From Bacteroidota bacterium (GTDB lineage Bacteria > Bacteroidota > Bacteroidia > UBA4408), in assembly GCA_016721765.1 (NCBI GenBank), contig JADKHO010000002.1, forward strand, positions 496,001-560,000: a stretch of 64,000 nucleotides of DNA, read 5' to 3'. A program made the position numbers and the translations under genes. The notes under the pieces were generated by a model, which ran no database searches, was not told the origin of the DNA, and saw only the letters and a list, made by a program, of their open reading frames with translations. Numbering within the stretch: position 1 is the stretch's first letter; every line of letters starts with the position of its first letter. Shown one piece after another: positions 1 through 7,275 of this stretch.

Positions 1-322
1 CTAGGTTTTTGATTTCTTGTAAAGTGCGGTGTAAATGGATACAAGCCTCCAAATGAACTGTTAACACATCGGCACCGGCAGCTTTAAAATCTGCTAAATA
101 CTTTTCAGGATGCACAATCATTAAATGCACATCCAATGGTTTTTTAGCATGTTTTTTAATTGCTTTAATAACCGGAAAGCCTAACGAAATATTGGGGACA
201 AACACACCATCCATAACATCCACATGAAACCAATCGGCGGCACTGGCATTAATCATTTCAACATCGCGCTGTAGGTTTGCAAAATCGGCTGATAGTATGG
301 AGGGAGCTATTAAATGTGGCAT
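1..322 (-). CDS. rpe: Ribulose-phosphate 3-epimerase, N-terminal part (runs off window)
   Basis: Interconverts ribulose 5-phosphate and xylulose 5-phosphate in the cytoplasmic pentose phosphate pathway. Translating leftward from the ATG at 322 gives about 107 residues of a TIM barrel. It begins with the family hallmark APSILSADFANL, followed by the metal-binding segment HVDVMDGVFVPN and then DVHLMIVHPE. The remainder, including the C-terminal phosphate-binding loop, lies beyond position 1. A consensus Bacteroidota promoter lies just upstream. Identity is certain at family level; only completeness is unknown. Confidence 0.95.
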   Translation of the reverse strand, partial: MPHLIAPSILSADFANLQRDVEMINASAADWFHVDVMDGVFVPNISLGFPVIKAIKKHAKKPLDVHLMIVHPEKYLADFKAAGADVLTVHLEACIHLHRTLQEIKNL

Positions 323-334
323 GAGATTTTTTTG

Positions 335-366
335 CAAAATTAGTAATTCTTTAGTTGTGCCTTCAA
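335..366 (-). promoter_or_regulatory. Bacteroidota-type promoter for rpe
   Basis: Read on the minus strand, a perfect -7 box TAATTTTG (TAnnTTTG) occupies 342-335. A TTG -33 element occupies 366-364, 21 bases upstream. The box ends 12 bases before the rpe ATG, which implies a very short leader. Confidence 0.6.
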
Positions 367-461
367 GTTAGCTTTCAAAACTCAGTCATTCAAGTAATTC
401 TACAGATGTTAATTTGAATCTCATCATAAAAACTGATTTACATCCAAACCATATAAGAGTA

Positions 462-489
462 TTGTGACAATCATTTTTTTTTATCTTTG
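462..489 (+). promoter_or_regulatory. Bacteroidota-type promoter for the class I aldolase
   Basis: The -7 box TATCTTTG at 482-489 matches TAnnTTTG exactly. A TTG lies at 462-464, with a gap of 17 bases that is slightly short of the usual 19-21. The box overlaps a possible upstream TTG start at 487, which supports using the ATG at 520 instead. Confidence 0.6.
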
Positions 490-519
490 ACCTTCTCAAC
501 TAAAAAAATAAAGACAAAA

Positions 520-1578
520 ATGAACGCTTCAAAAATTGCAGAACTGTTAGGAGCAAATGCTGACTCCTTGTTGAATCACACCTGTAAGACTATTTCGAAA
601 GATAGCATCGTGCAAGCAAATGGTGATTTTGTAGGAAAAACGTTTACGGATACCAACCGCAGCAATCAAGTATTGCGCAATTTGGCTGCTATATATGACC
701 ATGGACGCTTAGGCGGAACGGGATATGTTTCTATTTTGCCGGTAGATCAAGGTATTGAGCATTCAGCCGGAGCTTCTTTTGCTCCCAATCCCATTTATTT
801 TGATCCTGAAAATATTGTAAAGCTTGCCATTGAAGGCGGATGTAATGCAGTTGCTTCTACCTATGGCGTGCTTGCTAATTGTTCAAGAAAATATGCGCAT
901 AAAATTCCTTTCATTGTAAAAATTAACCACAATGAATTTATCTCTTATCCAAATAAATTTGATCAAATTATGTTTGGTTCGGTAGATGATGCCTGGAACA
1001 TGGGCGCTGCAGCGGTTGGTGCTACTATTTATTTTGGTTCACCTGAATCGGGACGCCAGATTGTGGAAGTGGCACAAGCTTTTGAACGTGCACATGAATT
1101 AGGAATGGCTACCATTTTATGGTGCTATACCCGCAATAACGGCTTTAAAAAAGATGGAATCGATTACCATACAGCGGCCGATCTAACCGGACAAGCCAAT
1201 CATTTGGGTGTTACCATTCAAGCCGATATCATTAAACAAAAACTAGCTACAAACAATGGCGGATATACAGCCATTAATTTTGGAAAAACCCATCCAAAAG
1301 TTTACAGCGAATTAACCACTGACCATCCTATTGATTTAAATCGCTATCAAGTGGCCAACTGTTACATGGGTAAAATTGGTTTAATTAATTCGGGCGGCGA
1401 ATCTAAAGGCGCAAGCGACTTAGCGGATGCAGTTACCACTGCAGTAATTAATAAACGTGCCGGTGGCCACGGACTAATTTCAGGCCGCAAAGCATTTCAA
1501 CGTCCTGTTAAAGAAGGCGTGGAATTACTTAATGCCATTCAAGATGTATATCTTGCTAAAGAAATAACGATTGCTTAA
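520..1578 (+). CDS. fbaB: Class I fructose-bisphosphate aldolase (FbaB/DhnA type)
   Basis: Cleaves fructose 1,6-bisphosphate to dihydroxyacetone phosphate and glyceraldehyde 3-phosphate through a Schiff base. At 352 residues it is about the length of E. coli FbaB. The FbaB signature LPVDQGIEHSAGASFAPNP is present, followed by STYGVLANCSRKYAHKIPF and VKINHNE. The C-terminal part holds GLINSGGESKGASD, typical of the phosphate-binding end of the barrel. The frame stays open upstream to a TTG at 487, but that codon is inside the -7 promoter box, so the ATG at 520 is preferred. It stands alone between rpe and accD. Confidence 0.93.
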   Translation: MNASKIAELLGANADSLLNHTCKTISKDSIVQANGDFVGKTFTDTNRSNQVLRNLAAIYDHGRLGGTGYVSILPVDQGIEHSAGASFAPNPIYFDPENIVKLAIEGGCNAVASTYGVLANCSRKYAHKIPFIVKINHNEFISYPNKFDQIMFGSVDDAWNMGAAAVGATIYFGSPESGRQIVEVAQAFERAHELGMATILWCYTRNNGFKKDGIDYHTAADLTGQANHLGVTIQADIIKQKLATNNGGYTAINFGKTHPKVYSELTTDHPIDLNRYQVANCYMGKIGLINSGGESKGASDLADAVTTAVINKRAGGHGLISGRKAFQRPVKEGVELLNAIQDVYLAKEITIA

Positions 1579-1579
1579 T

Positions 1580-1664
1580 TTAGTACAGAGTACAAAGTAT
1601 TAAGTATAAAGATTTTTTTCTCTTTACTAGATACTCTGTTCTCTGTACTTTGTACTAAATACTA
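1580..1664 (+). repeat. Imperfect palindromic intergenic repeat between fbaB and accD
   Basis: The left arm (about 1580-1612) and right arm (about 1620-1664) are built from AGTACAAAGTA-like words. They are imperfect reverse complements around a T-rich centre, so the transcript could fold into a long hairpin. It fills almost the whole gap between the two genes. It could act as an attenuator or partial terminator, or be a dispersed extragenic repeat. Confidence 0.6.
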
Positions 1665-1671
1665 GAAAAAC

Positions 1672-2517
1672 ATGAGTTGGTTTAAACGAATAAAAGAAGG
1701 GATTACTACTTCTACCTTAGAAAAAAAGGAAACTCCGGAAGGCTTGTGGTACAAGTGCCCGCAATGCAAGCATATAGTTACTGCTCAAGACAATATTGCT
1801 AATTTATATGTGTGCGATAAGTGTGAATACCATCAAAAAATAGGTTCGAAAGAGTATTTCGAAATTTTGTTTGACGACAATAAATTTACCGAATTGTTTC
1901 CTAACCTCACATCCGGAGACCCGTTAAATTTTGAGGATACAAAAAAATACAAGGACCGTATTGTTGACACACAAAAGAAAACCGGTTTAAAGGATGCATT
2001 AACCTCCGCTCATGGAAAAATTGACGGTCAGGATTTGGTGATTTGTTGCATGGAATTTAACTTTATTGGAGGTTCGATGGGTTCGGTAGTGGGCGAAAAA
2101 ATATCACGCTCTATTGATTACTGCATCGAAAAAAGAATTCCATTTATGATTATCAGTAAATCAGGAGGAGCCCGAATGATGGAAGCTGCCTTCTCGCTGA
2201 TGCAGATGGCCAAAACTTCGGTAAAACTATCACTTTTAGCTAAAGAAAAAATACCCTATATCTCTTTTTTAACGGATCCTACTACCGGCGGTGTTACAGC
2301 ATCTTACGCTATGTTGGGCGATTTAAACATTTCGGAACCGGGCGCATTAATTGGGTTTGCAGGTCCGCGTGTGGTGAAAGAAACGATAGGAAAAGATTTG
2401 CCCAAAGGCTTTCAAACAGCAGAGTTTGTGTTAGAACACGGTTTCCTGGATTTGATTGTGAAGCGCAAGGAATTAAAAGCTAAGCTTTCTCAAATTTTGA
2501 AAATGTTTGCGAATTGA
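1672..2517 (+). CDS. accD: Acetyl-CoA carboxylase carboxyltransferase subunit beta
   Basis: This is the beta half of the carboxyltransferase that moves the carboxyl group from biotin to acetyl-CoA, giving malonyl-CoA for fatty acid synthesis. It is 281 residues, the usual length. The N-terminal zinc ribbon is visible as CPQCKH and CDKCEYH (residues about 29-55). The crotonase-like core follows with GGSMGSVVGEKI and the oxyanion segment SKSGGARMMEA, then DPTTGGVTASYAMLGD and GFAGPRVV. No accA is adjacent, which is common because the two subunits are often unlinked. Confidence 0.96.
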   Translation: MSWFKRIKEGITTSTLEKKETPEGLWYKCPQCKHIVTAQDNIANLYVCDKCEYHQKIGSKEYFEILFDDNKFTELFPNLTSGDPLNFEDTKKYKDRIVDTQKKTGLKDALTSAHGKIDGQDLVICCMEFNFIGGSMGSVVGEKISRSIDYCIEKRIPFMIISKSGGARMMEAAFSLMQMAKTSVKLSLLAKEKIPYISFLTDPTTGGVTASYAMLGDLNISEPGALIGFAGPRVVKETIGKDLPKGFQTAEFVLEHGFLDLIVKRKELKAKLSQILKMFAN

Positions 2518-2603
2518 GTTTTTATATTTCTAATTTTTGCTAAACTATTTAACGCTGTTTCATTAGGAAAATAAAAATTTGGAGTAATCATCAAAATCCG
2601 CGT

Positions 2604-2635
2604 AAATCATAATCATCAGCGTCATCAGCGTTCTA
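2604..2635 (+). repeat. Dispersed extragenic repeat AAATCATAATCATC / ATCAGCGTTC, copy 1
   Basis: The word AAATCATAATCATC at 2604-2617 is followed by ATCAGCGTTCTA at 2624-2635, in the gap between the convergent accD and xdhC-like genes. The same two words recur at 5159-5190, and the first again at 5261, so three partial copies flank the XdhC-allantoinase segment. Confidence 0.55.
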
Positions 2636-2662
2636 TTCTTGCATTTTGTTGAAAGAAGAAAA

Positions 2663-3631
2663 TTATTCCATTTTTGAGTTCTTCACCTGAATTATCTCAG
2701 CAGCAATGCTCACCGCAATTTCCTCCGGTGTTTGACTTTTAATTTGAATTCCAATTGGAGCGTGAATGGCATCCATTATTTCTTGCTCAACACCTTCTGC
2801 ATTTAACTCTTCCCTTAGTTTTTCGATTTTTGTTTTACTTCCCAACACACCCAAATAGCGATATTGTTGATACATAAGTTCGCGAAGCACTATTCCATCC
2901 GTACGATAACCAAATGTCATAATCACCAAAAAATTGTTTTTGTGTTCAGGAACTTTACTTTTAATCAATTCAAAGCTTTTTAGTTCTTCGGTGAGGTGCG
3001 CAAAGGTATTTTGAGTCATGGTATTTAAATTTTTACGCTCATCAAACACTTGCACATAAAAATCCATGCTACTCATAATTCTGCTTAATGCAAGCGAACA
3101 ATGCCCACCACCAATAATGTAAAGAAAATTCTTGTATCCCAATTTTTCTTCATACTCCCATATTTGTTCCGATTTCTTCTCAAAACGATAATCGCTTTCC
3201 GGAATCAATTTATCATAAAAATAAATGCCGTCTGAATTAATTTCAAGCAATCCATTTTTATTTTGTTGAAGCGCTTCTATGATGGCCTTTACATGCTTCA
3301 ATTCTTTATCCTGCATGGGATACAGAAATATGGTTTGCTCTCCACTACAAATCATGCCGCTTTGATTTTGCTTCGCCGATTTATTGTGAATTTGTTTTTT
3401 AGTGAGCGATAACTTTTGTTCCTCCACCAATTTTTCCTTAGCCATCTCCACAAATTTATGCTCCATAATACCACCACCTATCGATCCAAAAATTTCGCGC
3501 TCACTTACCACCATTTTAAAACCTTGTCGCCCAGGGCTGCTTCCATGGCTTTCGAGCACACACATGAATACGAGCGATTCATGGTCTGCTAATTTTTTTT
3601 CAATAAATTGCCACAGTTTTAATTCTTTCAT
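2663..3631 (-). CDS. XdhC/CoxI family protein (molybdenum hydroxylase maturation)
   Basis: XdhC proteins bind molybdenum cofactor and help insert the sulfurated form into xanthine dehydrogenase-type enzymes. The 322-residue protein has the XdhC N-terminal part (VLESHGSSPGRQGFKMVV, then IFGSIGGGIMEHKF) and the characteristic CSGEQ. The C-terminal Rossmann-like domain shows LYIIGGGHCSLALSRIM and YLGVLGSKTKIEKL. It is divergent from allantoinase, which fits a role upstream in purine breakdown (hypoxanthine/xanthine to urate). No xanthine dehydrogenase subunit is in the window, so its client enzyme is not visible here. Confidence 0.85.
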   Translation of the reverse strand: MKELKLWQFIEKKLADHESLVFMCVLESHGSSPGRQGFKMVVSEREIFGSIGGGIMEHKFVEMAKEKLVEEQKLSLTKKQIHNKSAKQNQSGMICSGEQTIFLYPMQDKELKHVKAIIEALQQNKNGLLEINSDGIYFYDKLIPESDYRFEKKSEQIWEYEEKLGYKNFLYIIGGGHCSLALSRIMSSMDFYVQVFDERKNLNTMTQNTFAHLTEELKSFELIKSKVPEHKNNFLVIMTFGYRTDGIVLRELMYQQYRYLGVLGSKTKIEKLREELNAEGVEQEIMDAIHAPIGIQIKSQTPEEIAVSIAAEIIQVKNSKME

Positions 3632-3647
3632 ATTCGTAGGAGCTAAG

Positions 3648-3655
3648 CAAATCTA
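3648..3655 (-). promoter_or_regulatory. -7 promoter box for the XdhC-like gene
   Basis: On the minus strand TAGATTTG fits TAnnTTTG exactly and ends 16 bases before the ATG at 3631. I see no good TTG -33 element at the expected distance. Confidence 0.4.
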
Positions 3656-3773
3656 AAACTAACTTTTATACTTTTGTTGTAACTTGTCGAATAATAAAAA
3701 GCGCAAACAGGTAAACACAAGCAAAGCTGCTTAAACACCTCGAAATTCAATAAACTATATAAGTAAATCCCTG

Positions 3774-5123
3774 ATGAACAGCAGTCGCAGCGCACTAAAA
3801 AGCAAAAATATACTATGCCCTTCCGGGATGATTAGCGGAATAGTGCTGGTGGAGCAAAATAAAATAATAGCGGTGCTCAATGAAAGCGAAACTGATTTCA
3901 CAGAACACTTAGTGGATGTAGGAGAAAGTGTAATCATGCCGGGATTAATAGATTGTCATGTGCACATCAACGAGCCCGGCCGAACAGCTTGGGAGGGCTT
4001 TGAAACTGCTACCAAAGCAGCCGCTGCAGGTGGAATTACCACTTTAATTGAAATGCCTTTAAATGCTTCACCGGTAACAACAACAGCTTCAAATTTTGAA
4101 ATTAAACAAGCTGCAGCCAATGGAAAACTTAATGTAAATTGCGGCTTTTGGGGTGGTGTAGTTCCCGATAATTTAAATGAGCTGGACGCACTTTTGAAAA
4201 GCGGAGTGTTTGGATTAAAAGCTTTTTTAACCCATTCGGGGATAGATGATTTTCCTAATACCACTGCCGAACATCTGCACAAAGCCCTACTGATACTAAA
4301 AAAGTACGACTTGCCGCTTTTGGTACATTGCGAATTAGATGCGCCTAATGAGGATTCACATTATCTGGATGAAAATCCAAGAAGTTATGCTGCCTATTTA
4401 AAATCACGGCCAAAATCCTGGGAAAACAATGCTGTGCAACTGATGATAGACCTTTGTCGTGAAACAAGATCTCGGGTGCACCTGGTGCATATTAGCTCAG
4501 CTGAAGCATTGCCTTTAATAGCTGCAGCAAAAAAAGAAGGATTGCCTCTGACAGCTGAGACTTGCCCACATTATTTGTTTTTTAACGCTGAACAAATACC
4601 GGATGGAGCTACCGAATTTAAGTGTGCTCCACCCATCCGTGAAACAGAAAACAATGAAAAACTTTGGGCAGCACTTAAAGATGGCACACTCGATTTTGTA
4701 GTAACAGACCACTCTCCTGCCCCTCCCGATTTGAAAGAGATTACATCCGGCAATTTTAAAAAGGCTTGGGGAGGCATTGCAGGGCTGCAGTTTTCCCTTC
4801 CGGTGATGTGGACTGCGATGCAACAAAGAGGATTTTCGATACATGATTTAACTGCCTTGATGAGCGGAAATGTGGCTAATTTTATGAAAATGAATTCTCG
4901 AAAAGGTAAAATTGAAAAAGGATATGATGCCGATTTAGTGATTTGGAATCCTTCTAAAAAATTCATTATAAAAAGCGAACAAATTCAGCACCGACATAAA
5001 ATCACACCTTATACAGGACTAGAATTATTTGGTCAAGTAGAACAAACTTACGTGAATGGTATTAAAGTGTTTGACCATGAAAATTTCATACATTTGAATC
5101 AGGGAAAATTATTGAAAAGCTAA
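3774..5123 (+). CDS. allB: Allantoinase (AllB)
   Basis: Hydrolyses allantoin to allantoate in the cytoplasm, the first step of ureide use. The 449-residue amidohydrolase has the binuclear metal site: His62 and His64 in DCHVHINEPGR, the likely carbamylated Lys149 in GLKAFLTHSGID, His185 in LVHCELDA, His239 in VHLVHIS and Asp312 in VTDHSP. The opening motif INEPGRTAWEGFETAT is specific for allantoinase rather than dihydroorotase or hydantoinase. It begins a rightward run of purine genes continuing to 8709. The ATG at 3774 is the first in a good context. Confidence 0.95.
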   Translation: MNSSRSALKSKNILCPSGMISGIVLVEQNKIIAVLNESETDFTEHLVDVGESVIMPGLIDCHVHINEPGRTAWEGFETATKAAAAGGITTLIEMPLNASPVTTTASNFEIKQAAANGKLNVNCGFWGGVVPDNLNELDALLKSGVFGLKAFLTHSGIDDFPNTTAEHLHKALLILKKYDLPLLVHCELDAPNEDSHYLDENPRSYAAYLKSRPKSWENNAVQLMIDLCRETRSRVHLVHISSAEALPLIAAAKKEGLPLTAETCPHYLFFNAEQIPDGATEFKCAPPIRETENNEKLWAALKDGTLDFVVTDHSPAPPDLKEITSGNFKKAWGGIAGLQFSLPVMWTAMQQRGFSIHDLTALMSGNVANFMKMNSRKGKIEKGYDADLVIWNPSKKFIIKSEQIQHRHKITPYTGLELFGQVEQTYVNGIKVFDHENFIHLNQGKLLKS

Positions 5124-5158
5124 ATTTAGTATTGCAATTCACACTTATCCATCTTAAC

Positions 5159-5274
5159 AAATCATAATCATCTTAAAAAATCAGCGTTCAATATCCAATA
5201 TCTATATTTAACGTTAAACTCTATATTTCTGACTTCTATTTTAATTGTGAAAACCTTATTAAATCATAATCATT
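5159..5274 (+). repeat. Dispersed extragenic repeat, copies 2 and 3
   Basis: AAATCATAATCATC at 5159-5172 is followed by ATCAGCGTTC at 5180-5189, and a further AAATCATAATCATT lies at 5261-5274. The 181-base gap between allantoinase and allantoicase is made largely of this A+T-rich repeat material. I see no terminator in it. Confidence 0.5.
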
Positions 5275-5304
5275 CTTAAAATAAGCATTCTATAAAATAA
5301 CCTT

Positions 5305-6312
5305 ATGTCTGAACCAACATTTACAAAACTAACCGATTTAGCAGCCGATCGCCTCGGCGGAAAAGCGCTTCTTTGCAGCGATGACTTTTTTGCCGAAAAA
5401 GAAAATTTACTAAAACCCGGAAGAGGAATTTTCATAACCGATAAATATACCGACCGCGGCAAATGGATGGATGGATGGGAAAGCCGCAGGAAGCGCACTC
5501 CCGGACACGATTGGTGCATCATACAATTAGCAACATCCGGAAAAATTCACGGTGTAGACATCGATACCAACTTCTTTTTAGGAAACCATCCACCACATGC
5601 CTCCATAGAAGCTTGCACTATTCAGGGTGAAAAAGACATAGAAAAAATGGAGGCAGAAAATAAAATCCAATGGAAAGAAATTCTTCCTAAGAGTCCGCTC
5701 AATCCGGGTAGTCAGAACTTTTATGAGATTGCCGACCGTGAAATATACACACATCTTAAATTGCACATCTATCCGGATGGCGGCGTGGCGCGATTAAAGG
5801 TATATGGCGAAGTTTTTAAAGATTGGAGTGTAGTTAAAGCAGACGATGTAATTGATTTGGCTGCTGCGGTGAATGGCGCTAAATCAGTGCTGTGCAACGA
5901 TATGTTTTTTTCGCACATGGATAATTTAATAATGCCCGGACGTGGTGTAAATATGGGTGATGGTTGGGAAACCAAGCGTAACCGCACTCCGAATAACCGC
6001 GATTGGGTAATTGTGCGCCTCGCACACAAAGGAGAAATTCAAAAAGTGTTAGTTGATACTTGCCACTTTAAAGGTAATTATCCCGACACCTGTTTGATTG
6101 AAGGGTGCAACATTTCTTTGGAAGATGAATCGAAATTAAACACGCCTGAGGTAAATTGGACTACATTGCTTCCACAAAGCAAATTACAAGCAGATCACGA
6201 GCATTTATTCGAAAAAGAAATTGCACAAAAAGGACCTTTTACGCATGTTCGACTTTCTATTTTTCCGGATGGGGGAATAAGCAGGTTAAGGATGTGGGGA
6301 ATTATCCGATAA
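5305..6312 (+). CDS. alc: Allantoicase
   Basis: Hydrolyses allantoate to ureidoglycolate and urea. The 335-residue protein consists of two tandem allantoicase domains of jelly-roll type. Paired motifs mark the repeat: DLAADRLGGKALLCSDDFFA (about 12-31) and its partner DLAAAVNGAKSVLCNDMFFS, WESRRKRTPGHDW and WETKRNRTPNNRDW, then YPDGGVARLKVYG and FPDGGISRLRMWG. It is the usual length for bacterial and yeast allantoicases. It follows allantoinase on the same strand and precedes the OHCU decarboxylase by 56 bases. Confidence 0.95.
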   Translation: MSEPTFTKLTDLAADRLGGKALLCSDDFFAEKENLLKPGRGIFITDKYTDRGKWMDGWESRRKRTPGHDWCIIQLATSGKIHGVDIDTNFFLGNHPPHASIEACTIQGEKDIEKMEAENKIQWKEILPKSPLNPGSQNFYEIADREIYTHLKLHIYPDGGVARLKVYGEVFKDWSVVKADDVIDLAAAVNGAKSVLCNDMFFSHMDNLIMPGRGVNMGDGWETKRNRTPNNRDWVIVRLAHKGEIQKVLVDTCHFKGNYPDTCLIEGCNISLEDESKLNTPEVNWTTLLPQSKLQADHEHLFEKEIAQKGPFTHVRLSIFPDGGISRLRMWGIIR

Positions 6313-6368
6313 TCCAAATAGGTAGCATTAGTTTTAAATTTTCTGGCTACCTTCGGAAAAAGTAAAAA

Positions 6369-6872
6369 ATGACCTTAAAACAATTCAATCAACTCAGTTC
6401 ACACGAGGCGCAAAACGAGCTTTTTAAATGCTGCGGAAGCACCAATTGGGCCGAAACATTAGCGTCCTACATGCCCTTTGATTCGGTGTCAGCCATAAAA
6501 GCGGAGTCGGATAAAATTTGGAGTTCTTGTTTGCAAAGCGATATTTTGGAAGCATTTTCACACCATCCCAAAATTGGAGACGTAAAATCTTTATCCGAAA
6601 AATTTGCCGCCACCAAACAATGGGCTAGCGGCGAACAAGCTGCCGTTAGTGTTGCTCCACAAGAAGTGCTTGAAAAGCTCGCAAAAGGAAATGCGGAATA
6701 CGAAAAAAAATTCGGCTATATTTTTATCGTTTGCGCCACCGGAAAAAGCGCAGAAGAAATGCTTGAATTGCTGAACAATCGCTTGCCCAATTCTCCGGAA
6801 CAAGAAATTAGAATTGCCGCGAAAGAACAAAATAAAATTACGCATATTCGTATCGAAAAATTATTTAAATGA
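6369..6872 (+). CDS. uraD: 2-oxo-4-hydroxy-4-carboxy-5-ureidoimidazoline (OHCU) decarboxylase
   Basis: Decarboxylates OHCU to (S)-allantoin, the third step from urate. The 167-residue protein has the family motif HHPKIGD (His65-His66, the second being the expected catalytic His) and FGYIFIVCATGKSAEEML, the conserved central helix region. Near the end, NRLPNSPEQEIRIAA matches the usual C-terminal pattern. The ATGA overlap with the HIU hydrolase start shows translational coupling of two consecutive pathway steps. Its presence implies that the cell makes HIU, which is normally the product of a uricase or HpxO-type enzyme that is not in this window. Confidence 0.94.
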   Translation: MTLKQFNQLSSHEAQNELFKCCGSTNWAETLASYMPFDSVSAIKAESDKIWSSCLQSDILEAFSHHPKIGDVKSLSEKFAATKQWASGEQAAVSVAPQEVLEKLAKGNAEYEKKFGYIFIVCATGKSAEEMLELLNNRLPNSPEQEIRIAAKEQNKITHIRIEKLFK

Positions 6873-7207
6873 GTCAATTAACCACACACATTTTAGATAC
6901 CACAATTGGCAAACCGGCTCAGGGTGTGCACATCCAACTGGAGCAAAATAAATCCGGACAATGGCTCCCGCTTGCTTATGGGAAAACCAATTCTGACGGC
7001 CGCATCAGCAATTTACTTCCTGCTGAAAAAATACTGGATACTGGTGTATATCGATTGATTTTTGACACCGGTTCTTATTTCAAATCACAAAATAGTAAAA
7101 GTTTTTATCCCTCGGTAAGTATCGAATTTGAAATTACAGATGCATCTCATTACCATGTCCCCTTGTTGTTAAACCCCTTTGGATATAGCACTTACAGAGG
7201 GAGCTGA
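6869..7207 (+). CDS. uraH: 5-hydroxyisourate hydrolase (transthyretin-like)
   Basis: Converts 5-hydroxyisourate, the direct product of urate oxidation, to OHCU. The 112-residue protein carries the three signatures of the enzyme: N-terminal TTHILDTTIGKPAQGV with His7, the internal GRI with Arg45, and the C-terminal tetrapeptide YRGS that separates enzymes from vertebrate transthyretin. There is no signal peptide, so it should be cytoplasmic, unlike several proteobacterial homologues. The start overlaps the decarboxylase stop by four bases (ATGA). Confidence 0.95.
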   Translation: MSQLTTHILDTTIGKPAQGVHIQLEQNKSGQWLPLAYGKTNSDGRISNLLPAEKILDTGVYRLIFDTGSYFKSQNSKSFYPSVSIEFEITDASHYHVPLLLNPFGYSTYRGS

Positions 7208-7275
7208 TAAAAAACTGATGTAAGCTGATGTTTCTGATTTAGAAAGCGTATAAATACAAACCTTTAAAATTAAAA

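Noticed and set aside
487..519. Extended TTG start for the aldolase
   Set aside because: The codon lies inside the -7 promoter box, and the ATG at 520 gives the usual family length.
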